Under the pieces are notes generated by a model that was given only the letters and a program-made list of their open reading frames with translations, made no database searches and was not told the DNA's origin. Below are positions 34,030 to 44,480 of a stretch of 64,000 nt of DNA, in pieces. Position numbers and translations under genes: made by a program. Source of the stretch: Litoditis marina (Eukaryota; Nematoda; Chromadorea; Rhabditida; Rhabditidae). Where the stretch lies: positions 16,352,330-16,416,329 of the forward strand of contig OZ038439.1 of the NCBI GenBank assembly GCA_964036275.1. Direction: 5' to 3'. Numbering within the stretch: position 1 is the first letter of the stretch; the number at the start of each line of letters is the position of its first letter.

Positions 34030-37000
34030 TGCGAGTCCGGCAGTAAGAAGGGTAGCTCGCACAGCTCCATTCTTTTTTTAAGCCGCTTGCCGTTCGAATC
34101 ACTGAAAGATGGGGAATGCTATTTGTAACCGGGTTTTTGGTAACCTGACAGGTTTTTGGTAACCTTGTTTCAGGTTACCTGAGTAGGTCCCCGGTTGGTA
34201 ACCTAAAATGTAAAATCCGTTTCTTTTTTTCTAACACAAAATGTGTTTTTAGTTTTAGGGTACTTACCGGTTACCTGTGAGGTGACCTGGAAGAGGGTTA
34301 GCGAAAACTAGTTAGGTTACCGGAAAACCCGGTTACAGAACTGGCCCATAAAGATTTGGCGTTCCTTTCCGGGAATAGTTTCTGGCTGTCCGAATTACCG
34401 ATCACGTGTGCAGAAAAGTGAACCATGGTTGAGAACTGAACTTCACCAAGTTTTCGCATGCGAAACATTGTAGAACGTTGAACTTCATGAAATGTTCTGT
34501 GTATATTCCATGTATTCCACATTAATGTTTCAGAAATGGGAAAACCAACCTTTATTTGTGAATATTGAAAAAAAAAAGATCAAACAGTGGTGGTGTATAG
34601 GACCACTTTCCTGAAGATGTACGCTTCAGTCATGATAAAACTGAAAAAAAGTTGGAATTAAGTAACTCTCTGTTTTTACATGAAGCTGATCATTATCTCC
34701 GAAGAGAACCAATCTATAGGTATAAGCCACGATACTTTTTTTTTACTTATACTGTTAGTCAATTGCACAGTCACATGAAACATGTTAAACACAGCACAAC
34801 TCAGACGTGTAATGACAGAGTGCACGATGCCTCATTAGAATGCTAACTTTACGTGACTGTTCAATTTACACCTCTTTGATTCACATATTATGATCCAACT
34901 AATGAATGTTAAAATTTTGTTCGCATAATACAGAGATTAAAAAATCTTCCACGATCGCCTGATTCTGGTTTCTTCGCGACTACTATAGTCTTGGTTTTCC
35001 CGAGAAGACAGCAAGAGGCTCAATTGATTGAGCGCTGCGGGGCGAGCGATTGTTGATTAGCTGCTAGCAAACGAGGGAGTGCGTAGATCAAAGATACGCA
35101 GATGAGTTGGCCGCTCGCCAAACCGCGCCCTCTACCAAACTGACGCCGGGGGTACAAGCGGTATGTCTTCAAATGGCGGTTAGCGTTTGAATGTGTTTTG
35201 CGAATCAATGGGAATAATATCTAACAGGGAGCGGAATTTGAATATGAATATTAGCTTATCAAATGCGACTGTAACTGTTGAAGTGAACTGAAACTTCAAA
35301 TCAATACACTATTTGAGCTTGTAAAGTCAGGAAAACTATGACATATTTTATAAACTCAGTGTTATCAGCATGATCTTATAATGTGCATAACAGTTAGTGA
35401 TCACGGCCTTGTGGTTAACCATATGACATGCACATGTTGCTACTTGATCTTTCGCTGACGAAATCACGCGCTATAACAGTTATTCACTCCAACTCTCCTA
35501 AAACAGCTTCAAGACTGGCTCGAAAACTGTGATCCAGTGGTTCTAAGTAAATAGTCAATCCTATCATCAGTTACATCTTAGACAACGAAATTCAAGGTGT
35601 TTACTACTATAGTTGTCGCTTTCAGAAGTGAATGAATAAATCTTGAAATCTTGAAATCTTGAAAGAAAAGCTGTATGTTTCACTTTGCACAGTGTAAAAA
35701 CATATGAACTCGATTTGTCCACGCTACTGCTATAATCCCAGTTGGTGTGGTGGTTAGCGTTCGCACCTCCCAAACTTTTTTTGTTTGAGTATTTTGTTTG
35801 GAAACATACGGTTATCACGTGTTTGTAAGTGGAAGTGTCTATTGATTGGTCAAACTAACTATTATAATCACGAAACCTGGAGCAATGCTTTTTCACGGAA
35901 TTCTGCTTTGTTCGCAACGTTTCACAGAAAATAATGTTTTGTTGTCAGTTTAACTGCTACCACCCGGAACTACAGCTCGTGGGAGGAATTCTGGATTTTT
36001 TAATTGCGTGCGAGATGCCGCACAGTCTCACTAATTGCGTCCGAACAGCCGCGCCAAAATATTTTATTGTCCCAGGCGCCTCACACTCTTTATAATTGCG
36101 TGCGAGATGCCGCACCCCCACTTTAATTCGTCCCAGCCGCAATATAGCAACAGGAGAGGTTGTACCCGAACAAACTAATGTTCATGCATGCCCACGCAGC
36201 AATTGCTTGTCCTAACTAATTTGTGAATTTGGAACTATAGAAAGTAAGATGAGTATATATACTATTATTAATTAAAGTCATTAACAAAAATTGAACGGAA
36301 TGAGACAATTTATGTCACGTATACCAACAAACGAGAGTAAAAGCAAGGGTAAAAGTGTAGACGTGAATTAACGTTTAAGAAATGTACGGAATCAAAATAG
36401 CCTTACTAAGAAAGAGTAATACCTCTAAAATCCTTAACGAAACACGGCCTTGCGGCCACAACACAAACTGCTTTTTTTAAATTTGTCTGTGTGAAACCTT
36501 ACCACGGAGAGCCGGATAAACCCTCGGAACGGTGGTTTGCCTAAGCCTAAGCCTTAAATCGAAAGTGAAGTCAACTTTTATGTTAAATAATTCAACTAAG
36601 TAATCATTTGATGAAAAAAAGGAAATGATGAACCCAGTTTGTTTGTGTTGTAGATGTAGTGTCAGGTCTTAACGAATACACACTCGCACTCCTAATTAGG
36701 GAAGAAAATGTGCAAACATCTTGGTTTTCTGAGCGAAATGTGCACCTGGGACGAATTACTGCATAATTCCGAGCTGAGCGAGAGCGGCGCCTGGGACGAT
36801 CCCATATTTGACCCACTTTTGTGGCTGTCTCGCTTCGGTTTGCGGGAGATGCGCTCCATCCACGAATTTTCGAGAGAGCCACCCTAAAAAGCAATTAGTG
36901 GCGAGCGAGCCGAAAATCTGTGGATCCAGCCGCACTTTTCTGGTTAACTGGGTCACCACTCTCAAATGACAGAGAAAGCGTGGATGGAGCATATTATCAC

Positions 37001-40000
37001 AAGGTTTTAGCAGCTCATACTTGGTGATAGTACTTGTTTTCCCAATCAACTTTTCTACATACTATTTTTCGAATTTAGTTTGTCTGTTAGAAAGGCTTAG
37101 GCTTAGGTTAGTCATCGTTCCTAGAGTAGCTCGTTGCACCTTAGGGTACTGGCTCGTTCCACTTCAGGTAACTGGCTCGTTCATGTGTAGAACTATCAGT
37201 ATAGGTTTCTCCTGTTTTTGTTCATAACTCATATTTCTAACTCGTATTACCGAGATCGGAAAGTGAGTCAAAGACAATATCAAACCGTTACAAAGTATTT
37301 TCAACTCTCAACTAATATCTCAAAATACACTATCTCATCAATTTTTTGTCTTCCACACTTTATATATAAATATACGTAAGTTTTAAAGGTAGAGTGCAGC
37401 TCCATCCACAATCTTTGAAGACTCTGCCGCGCCATCCACGCAATTAAGAGAGTGCGCCGCGCCATCCACAGATTTTCGAGAGAGCCCCGCGCCATCCACG
37501 CAATTAAAAGAGAGCGCCGCGCCATCCACAAAAAAGTCCACTTAGCGATTCGTGGATCGAGCTGTGTATCCCGGTTTGCGAGCTCAGCCTAATTGCGTCC
37601 CAAGAGCGTATCTCCCGGGAGATGCGCTCCATCCACGAATTTTCGAGAGAGCCACCCTAAAAAGCAATTAGTGGCGAGCGAGCCAAAAATCTGTGGATCC
37701 AGCCGCACTTTTCTGGTTAACTGGGTCACCACTCTCAAATGACAGAGAAAGCGTGGATGGAGCATATTATCACAAGGTTTTAGCAGCTCATACTTTGTGA
37801 TAGTACTTGTTTTCCCAATCAACTTTTCTACATACTATTTTTTCGAATTTAGTTTGTCTGTTAGAAAGGCTTAGGCTTAGGTTAGTCATCGTTCCTAGAG
37901 TAGCTCGTTGCACTTTAGGGTACTGGCTCGTTCCACTTCAGGTAACTGGCTCGTTCATGTGTAGAACTATCAGTATAGGTTTCTCCTGTTTTTGTTCATA
38001 ACTCATATTTCTAACTTGTATTACCAAGATCGGAGAGTGAGTCAAAGACAATATCAAACCGTTACAAAGTATTTTCAACTCTCAACTATTATCTCAAAAT
38101 ACACTATCTTATCAATTTTTTGTCTTCCACACTTTATATATAAATACACGTAAGTTTGAAAGGTAGAGTGCAGCTCCATCCACAATCTTTGAAGACTCTG
38201 CCGCGCCATCCACGCAATTAAGAGAGTGCGCCGCGCCATCCACAGATTTTCGAGACAGCCCCGCGCCATCCACGCAATTAAAAGAGAGCGCCGCGCCATC
38301 CACAAAACAGTCCACTTAGCGATTCGTGGATCGAGCTGTGTATCCTATCTCCCCGGGTGACCGAGAAAGAACGGTGCCTAAATGTCGATCTCGTGGTGTA
38401 GTGGTTATCACATCTGTCTAACACACAGAAGGCCGGCGGTTCGAGCCCGCCCGAGATCATAGTTTTTGTTTTTATTCTTTATTTTCACGCAAAATAGAAA
38501 TGAGTGTATCTTCTACCCTGACATTGATATTTTCTGGGTAGTGCACTTTGTGCGGTGAAATTTACACACTGGAGGTAAATATTTTCTACCCTGCCACTTG
38601 AACCCTGTGGGTAGAATATTTTATAAATAAAGGTTTGTAGCCTGTGGATAATCGATAATTTGAGACTATTTCTGACTGATTTCTGGGTCTAGTACAGTTT
38701 TTCACTGCGATCAGCTCATTCGAAGACTAATTACTTCAGTGCCAAAAGAGTTGAACATTTTCTAACCATGCGACTTGTCCCTGTGGGTAGAAACTTTTAT
38801 AAACAAATTGCGGATAATTTGAGAGTATTTCTGACTGATTTCAGTGTCTGGTACAGTGTCTCACTGCGATTAGCTTATTTGAAGACTTATTACTTTAGTC
38901 ACAAAATAGATTTTCTTGTAAGCTTGTACCTATCAACAATAGCCAACCCCAAAGCCGGGCGGTGGGTTGTGAGCCATGATTGCAGGGTACGGGTGACCGA
39001 GAAAGAACGATGGCAAAATGTCGATCTCGTGGTGTAGTGGTTATCACATCTGTCTAACACACAGAAGGCCGGCGGTTCGAGCCCGCCCGAGATCATAGTT
39101 TTTGTTTTTATTCTTTATTTTTCACGCAAAGTTGAAATGAGTATATCATCTACCCTGACATTGATACTTTCTGGGTAGTGCACTTTTGCGGTGAAATTTA
39201 CACACTGGAGGTGAATATTTTCTACCCTGCCACTTGTACCCTGTGGGTAGAATATTTTATAAATAAAGGTTTGTAGCCTGTGGATAATCGATAATTTGAG
39301 ACTATTTCTAACTGATTTCTGGGTCTAGTACAGTTTTTCACTGCGATCAGCTCATTTTATTAATACTTTATTCCGTGGAAAAGCGAGGGGTAACAAAAAA
39401 GAAAACAGCAAAAATGAAAACACAACAAGGAGAAACAGAACAGAACATAATTGAATCTATATCGTTACAACAACATCAAAAGAATATGTTATATTATGGT
39501 CCAGGTGCCAAAATATAATATTAACACTGGCTCGGGCGCCCATCTCTTCACCAGGCCTGGAAATAGACATACGCTCATAATCGGAACATACAGAGAGAGA
39601 ACCAGAGGAGTTCAGCTCAAGATCTGGTGTCAAGGGGGGGGGGGATGACACGCAAACTCGATCGGATATCGGGCGCAGCTCGGAGCGCTGCGCAGATTAG
39701 TTTTTGTTCAGAGGCCTGCAGACATTCCAAAACAGTTTATTACATTTTTCTTCAAAGTACGTCGACCATTTTATTAGATATTTGCATGAATCACTGAAAG
39801 AGCAATACGTCTACAAGACAATAAGTTCACGTTCTAAGTGAAGTTTGTTGAGAGGAGTTAGAGGACCCAACGTCTCACAAAAATGGCTTCCGTGCGGGGC
39901 GGCGGCGGCGGCGACAAAAGTGTCCGCCTCCTCAAATCTCGGCTTAGTTTCGCTCAAAATTAACTTATTCCAAAAATTCTTACATTGCTGAAAAGATATA

Positions 40001-43000
40001 AAAGTTGAGGTATACGTATTTTTCAAGTATGTCTGCGATTTGAATATTACGTGTGAGAGGGCCGAAAATGGTCTCGCAAAAATCATGAATAGACCGGTTT
40101 CGTGAAAATAAAAATGAAAGAAGAGTTTGACGTGTAGTAGGAAGACGTTTTCCAATAAAGAACTCATGACAGGCGGGTAAAGCTTGGTTTTCACTCCTAT
40201 TTTCATGTCTGAATGGCGGATTGGATAAAAGCTCTATTCACGCACGGCGAACGAAGGTTCGATTGTCGATTCCTGCCTGGAGCACAAAAGTTGCTCTCAC
40301 TTGAACGAGGTTACAACTACGCCAATCGTTCTAAACTACGGCGCCGTTAAAAACTCCAATAGAACCTCATAACATTCCTTGTTTAGCTTATTGTTCAAAA
40401 ATATAATTTTTTCAAAAATGACCGTTACTTCGTAACGATAGAAAAAGAGTTCAATTAGTATAAAAAACGGGTGTAAAGAAAGTAAAGATTTGTTTTGGAT
40501 TGAAACGTGTACAAGAAATATGAAAGAAGTCCAATAAAAATATTTTGAGGAAAAGGCTAATCTCGCTTTTCTTGAAAAAAAAAACAGAGTGTAAGCTAGA
40601 TCATTGTCAGTCGCAGTCAGAAGTTGTCTTTTCCGTAACAAAAAACTCGGTATTATTTTTTTTTCTGAAACTTTTAATCGAGCGAGATTAGCCTTTTCCT
40701 CAAAATATTTTTATTGGACTTCTTTCATATTTCTTGTACACGTTTCAATCCAAAACTAATCTTTACTTTCTTTACACCCGTTTTTTATACTAATACAATG
40801 TACAGTTTTGTATCTGGAACAGAACAATTATACCGTATTTCGAAACTTTTTTAATGAATACATAGGTCATTCATTCAACGTGTACTTTGGTAATATCAGT
40901 CTCATAGTAAACAAATATCGAACAGTCCATAAAACTATTAGGATATTTATTTGAACAAAATACATTCGTGCCACTAAAATGTTCTGAATGTTACAGTTAT
41001 CTTAATGTGATCAGTGAAAGATGAAGTCATAAATCGTTTAGACCCTGATGAAAAAAACCGAAAACTGTGACTGGAGCTACTGAAAAGAGCCAAAATAATA
41101 CTGAAACACAGCGAAAAACCTTTCACACTGCACTTAGTTTCTGAGAAAGTTTTTGTACCTGTATTCTTCTGTGTCTCCCTCATGGTAGATATCCTTCTTG
41201 GCTACGAACTCCTTGTGTACCGTCTTGAATGTGGTGTAGAAATAGGACAGCAGATTTTCCTGAAAATGGACATAGAAGTTTCGTCTTTGTTGGGTTTGCA
41301 AAAGTTATAAAAATTGAATGTTGTATGAAAAGTAAAGAAAAAACCAATATAGGCCAAACAAAATGATTACGAAAAAGAAAAAGCGAATGATTCGAAGGCT
41401 TATATCCAAGAAGTTCAGAAACGACGAATAACGTTCAAACTCATAGATGTACCTTTGGGAGTGACAATATCGAACTCATCAATAAAATAAAGTCAAGCTT
41501 TCGGAGAAAAAGTTGTTCGGACAAAATAATAAGATTGGATAGACAAAACGTACCTTTTTACCCAGCTCTTCCATGTACAAATTTGCTGCGATTACAAGCT
41601 GAAACAAACAAGAAGTTTCGGAATTTTTACAAAAACAAACACTTTGGTAGAACTTAGCAATTTCGAAACACATGGCTCTGCTATAGTTTTGGTGCCTCGG
41701 AACAATTGAAGCAAAGACATCCATATTCCAAATGTTCTATCGCACAATTGATATTGTCACAGAGAAAATACTTATAGGCAAAAACTGATTGTTTATATTT
41801 ATAGCACTCTCTGAATGTTTTCAGTCAAAATTAACACTAATAATAGGTAAAGAAAAACTATACTCACCTCCCCCTTACTATTAAAACACAGACAACTGCA
41901 GCGGAAATTGCGATTATTCCCGACTTTTCCATTCCAGATTTTTCGTCGCCACCACCGCCAAATTCACCGGCACCATTCAGATTGTTCTGTTGATTCGGAC
42001 TGTCAGGTGAAGCCGGGTTGACGGTAGGAAGTGCGAGAGTGGTGGTGGTGGTAGGACGGAGGGAGATTTCGAGTTGCAGTAGTTTGTCGATGGCGGTTTG
42101 GTTCGGGAAATAGCTGGAAATGTAAGTTCCAAAATTCATTGTAGCGTGCCAATGCGCCATATTTTGATTTTTTGTTTTGAGTTTGTACAACTAATATGAC
42201 CTTTGTTGCACGAAGGTAGCATATAAACTCAGTTAAAAGCCCATTTGATTATGAAAACAATCCGAAACAATGAGGTGTTTTCGCTACATCTGACTCTGAC
42301 AGAGGTTCCGTTTGTTCAGATGGGAAACGTACCCAGGGTTGCCTTGTTTCCAGATATCGACGACTTCAGGATTTTTTTTTAGAAAGCTTTTCGCCATGTT
42401 TCGCATACCAAAAGGTTTGGCTAAAGAAAGGAACAATACGGCATTAAGTTCAACTCGTATTCATATTGATCGGTTAGACAATTTGTGTTTGCGAAAACTG
42501 AACTACAACTTAAAACTAGAACACTGTAGACTAGATCACTGATAGAAGAAAACCAAATGCTAGAACAGTAAGTTCGCATCTAGTTATTTTTTTTCATTAG
42601 AGGTTGTGTGGTTTGATGGTTGTGTGCGCGCTGGTACTCAGAAAAAAGTGGTTCGATCTCATTCGGCGCGACATCTTCATGGAGGACCGCCCGATTAAAT
42701 AATAACGCTTTTCCCTGCCTATATCTAAATCTCACGCCTCCACGGACACTGTGTGATCACTGTCTTGATGGTAATAACATGAATAAATGTTATCATCATT
42801 ATCATTATTACAGGTCAAATTTCGAATGTGAGCTACTCAGACTTTTCGGAGCTACCATTCTTTTACAGGTAAACACCACTCACCCAGTATTCTATTCTTT
42901 CAAAGTGGTGATAAAACTGAAGTTTTTGGGTGTAGCTACAATTTACTCGAAAAGCAAATGGAAATCAACATTTTGGTCAGAGGCGGTAAAATTTAGTGGT

Positions 43001-43956
43001 CTACATCTCTAAATAAGTTGATGACTCAATCGTTCTATGTACTGATTACACTCACTTGTGTTGATATATGCCTCTTGAATGCGGTCGAGAATGCAATCGG
43101 TGAGTTTGCATGAATCATCTTTGTCTCTGAAACGAAATAACAGATAATCATGAATGAGAGCGTTTGTTTCTGTATGAAGAGCAAAACGCATGAATATTAG
43201 ATTGAATTTTTTCATATACGTTTCTCGAAAAACGTACTGATAAAAGTTGGAGAGAGAAGCGTAGTCTTCGCCTTCAATTTTTCCATTTCGACCAATTGCC
43301 TTCAGAAGAGTTTCCTGAATTAATTACAGTATAAAGAAAAATTGAACCGGTTTACTCTCTTCCACCAATACGTCATCTTTTTCAGTATATCTAAAAACTC
43401 AAATGGCTGTTTTTGATCAATCATTCAAGAAACCTTCTAGTAGTTTTCCGTATATAGACATCAAAAGTCAAGATTTTGGCCAAAGCCTCAAAAGCTTTGA
43501 CTAGATGAATTTAAAGAAAATGATTGTCAAACATATTGATAATGCCTGCTGTAAGATCTCCTAATTCGACATGCTTAAAGGGACCGTATCTCTTAAAGTT
43601 GGAGGGTTGAGCAGATTAATCGACTGAAGAATGTGTTTTTTCCGTAATTCTCATGAACTTTCTTTTAATCAAGAAAAAATCGATACTTCATATTTTCATT
43701 TTGTACTAGGAGATTAGTACTTCGCATATTAAAAAGTTAGACAGCAAGGGGCTCGATTGATTGAGCGGTGCGCGAGCGTTCGTTGATCACTTGTCAGCAG
43801 ATGGAGAAAATGTGAATAGCAAATATACGCTAATTTCGCTAAACACCACCACTACAAAATCGACCGTCCGTTGTATTAGTACTAGATTTTCACAAGTTAT
43901 GAGTGATAACTCACGTATAGAACGCCCGTAATGGAGTTGCAACCAAAAAATTGACA
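34030..43956 (-). CDS. Probable single-pass membrane protein, partial model
   Basis: Minus-strand exons in agreeing phase: 43956-43915, 43314-43238, 43126-43043, 42113-41879, 41598-41554, 41259-41159 and, less surely, 34101-34030. The roughly 218 visible residues comprise three parts. First is an outside-type part with several cysteines (CQFFGCNS; DSCKLTDCILDRI) and N-glycosylation sequons NTS and NQT. Next is a Thr/Pro/Asn/Gly-rich stalk (RPTTTTTLALPTVNPASPDS). Last is one hydrophobic segment, IIAISAAVVCVLILVIAAN, assembled across the 41879/41598 junction, followed by a charged tail (HKEFVAKKDIYHEGDTEEY). No start codon or signal peptide was found, so upstream exons may lie beyond 44 kb, perhaps past the satellites. 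The donor at 43043 was preferred over a stronger-looking one at 43056 because only it keeps phase. The last junction spans 7 kb and is the weakest. Family not recognised. Confidence 0.5.
34111..34346. mobile_element. Mutator-like foldback MITE, copy D (236 bp)
   Basis: The inverted halves carry GTAACCGGGTTTT and GGTAACC motifs as in copy A; ends GGGGAATGC and GAACTGGCC. The flanking 9 bases, CTGAAAGAT (34102-34110) and CATAAAGAT (34347-34355), match at 7 of 9. The left flank contains the acceptor of the candidate exon at 34101-34030. Confidence 0.75.
34757..34867 (-). mobile_element. 110-bp CACGTG-ended repeat, copy 3 (inverted)
   Basis: Reverse-complement of the family at 27674 and 33251: CATGAAACATGTTAAACACA and GCCTCATTAGAATGCTAACT are recognisable. 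Confidence 0.7.
35003..35130 (+). repeat. tRNA-like dispersed repeat, copy 1
   Basis: AGGCTCAATTGATTGAGCG resembles a tRNA box A and D-arm, and the block from ACAGCAAGAGGCTCAATTGA through GATTGTTGATTAGCTG recurs at 43740-43800. Together they suggest a second tRNA-derived repeat family, distinct from the SINE-like elements at 17.9 and 33.5 kb. Confidence 0.45.
36539..36556 (+). repeat. Interstitial telomere-like motif
   Basis: Two and a half copies of GCCTAA, the complement of the nematode telomere unit TTAGGC. The opposite orientation (GGCTTAGGCTTAGG) occurs at 37094-37110 and 37868-37884, in the two arms of a tandem duplication. Confidence 0.6.
36843..38346 (+). repeat. Tandem duplication, two copies of about 730 bp
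   Basis: 36843-37572 and 37616-38346 are nearly identical, offset 773-774 bases, from CGGGAGATGCGCTCCATCC to CGTGGATCGAGCTGTGTATC. Each ends in a minisatellite of CGCGCCATCCACGCAATTAA-like units with AGAGAG spacers. Few mismatches means a recent duplication. Open frames through it are repeats of a WMARRSLLIA-like string, not a protein. Confidence 0.9.
38387..38459 (+). tRNA. tRNA-Val (anticodon AAC), copy 1
   Basis: A 73-nt cloverleaf. The acceptor stem is GATCTCG with CGAGATC, plus discriminator A. The anticodon stem TCTGT/ACAGA encloses CTAACAC, giving AAC, which reads valine GUU codons. The T-arm is GGCGG-TTCGAGC-CCGCC. Internal A and B boxes are intact. T runs directly downstream can end RNA polymerase III transcription. 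No intron. Confidence 0.95.
39023..39095 (+). tRNA. tRNA-Val (anticodon AAC), copy 2
   Basis: Identical in sequence to the copy at 38387-38459, including the downstream T runs. It arose by the 636-bp-offset tandem duplication. Confidence 0.95.
39811..40206 (-). other. 131-codon open frame, probably not a gene
   Basis: The frame has a short poly-Ala stretch from a GGC repeat and a hydrophobic, Phe-rich middle. The acceptor-like site before QQCKNFWNK does not match the phase of the neighbouring membrane-protein exons. I see no family resemblance and list it only because it is long for this AT-rich region. Confidence 0.2.
40454..40794. repeat. Near-perfect 114-bp inverted repeat with 113-bp spacer
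   Basis: Left arm 40454-40567 runs from ATTAGTATAAAAAACGGGTG to GGCTAATCTCGCT, and right arm 40681-40794 is its exact inverse apart from one mismatch near the TTTGTTTTGG segment. The equal arm and spacer lengths and the lack of visible target-site duplication suggest a recent inverted duplication rather than ordinary transposon ends. A transcript would form a long hairpin. Confidence 0.93.
43740..43800 (+). repeat. tRNA-like dispersed repeat, copy 2
   Basis: ACAGCAAGGGGCTCGATTGA through GTTCGTTGATCACTTG aligns with 35003-35060. Only the 5' half is recognisable here. Confidence 0.45.
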
Positions 43957-43970
43957 CTCACAAATCGATC

Positions 43971-44100
43971 CCGGAATCTTCATCCCATCCTGCGTCTCCT
44001 CAAACATACGCTGTTTATCTGCTCTTACATCCCGCCGGGATACAAGTGGCGCGAAATAGTAAAGCAGAGCAAGAGACGCAGAATGGGATGAAGGTGCCGG
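43971..44100. mobile_element. Foldback repeat with 28-bp arms
   Basis: Left arm 43971-43998 contains CTTCATCCCATCCTGCGTCT. The right arm, 44073-44100, is its inverse with three mismatches. Related TGCGTCTCTTCGA sequence occurs at about 17747 and 31957, so this is a dispersed family. It directly abuts the most upstream membrane-protein exon seen. Confidence 0.65.
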
Positions 44101-44327
44101 ATCTTCTAGCATACCTACTCAGATCAAACTACACATCATATAACGTCATACCCTGTAAAGGAAAGAAAACATTTAAGTTCGAAATTATTTGCATGAAGGC
44201 TCGTTTGCATCAATTATCATATCGCGTGTTACATTCAGTTGGGACATGAATAGTGGTTTTTACTTCCATTTTCTTTTTGTTTTTATATTCTGGAAAACTT
44301 AGCCAATCGCGTGATACATTAATTTGG

Positions 44328-44480
44328 ATCCAATAGGATAGTAGAAAAGATGTGGACTATAGTCGTCGCCAACGGGGCCAACGGGAAGGCGGGAGGGTAC
44401 TGTATATCTCACTTTCCTCTGTGCACGCTCGCATATATTTGATTCCGATCGTAGATGCTCATACTACCCCCAAAAATGCG
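44328..44480 (+). repeat. Solo diverged unit of the 156-bp satellite, split by a SINE fragment
   Basis: AATTTGGATCCA, then TAGTAGAAAAGATGTGGACT, and later GATGCTCATACTACCCCCAA match the satellite at 59.4-64 kb in order. About 90 bases (44362-44450) between them contain GTCGTCGCCAACGG and GGGTACTGTATATCTCA, the SINE-like body, in plus orientation. It lies 340 bases before the 151-bp array. Confidence 0.6.

Larger units (their letters stand above)
38355..39357 (+). repeat. Tandem duplication carrying two tRNA genes
   Basis: 38355-38720 and 38991-39357 are nearly identical (offset 636) and each contains one tRNA-Val. A degraded third copy of the 3' portion (CCTGTGGGTAGAA, TTTCTGACTGATTTC, CACTGCGAT) lies between, at about 38740-38890. 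Confidence 0.88.

Noticed and set aside
35740..35800. Box-A-like GGTGTGGTGGTTAGCGTTCG as a tRNA gene
   Set aside because: No box B or T-arm follows within tRNA distance.
37301..38315. Frames with WMARRSLLIA or VDGAALS repeats
   Set aside because: They translate the CGCGCCATCCACG minisatellite in several frames and exist in both duplication copies; no gene structure.
40204..40290. Possible tRNA gene (GGATTGGATAAAAGCTC, then GGTTCGATTGTCG)
   Set aside because: No acceptor-stem pairing or anticodon arm could be found; at most a decayed tRNA-like repeat.
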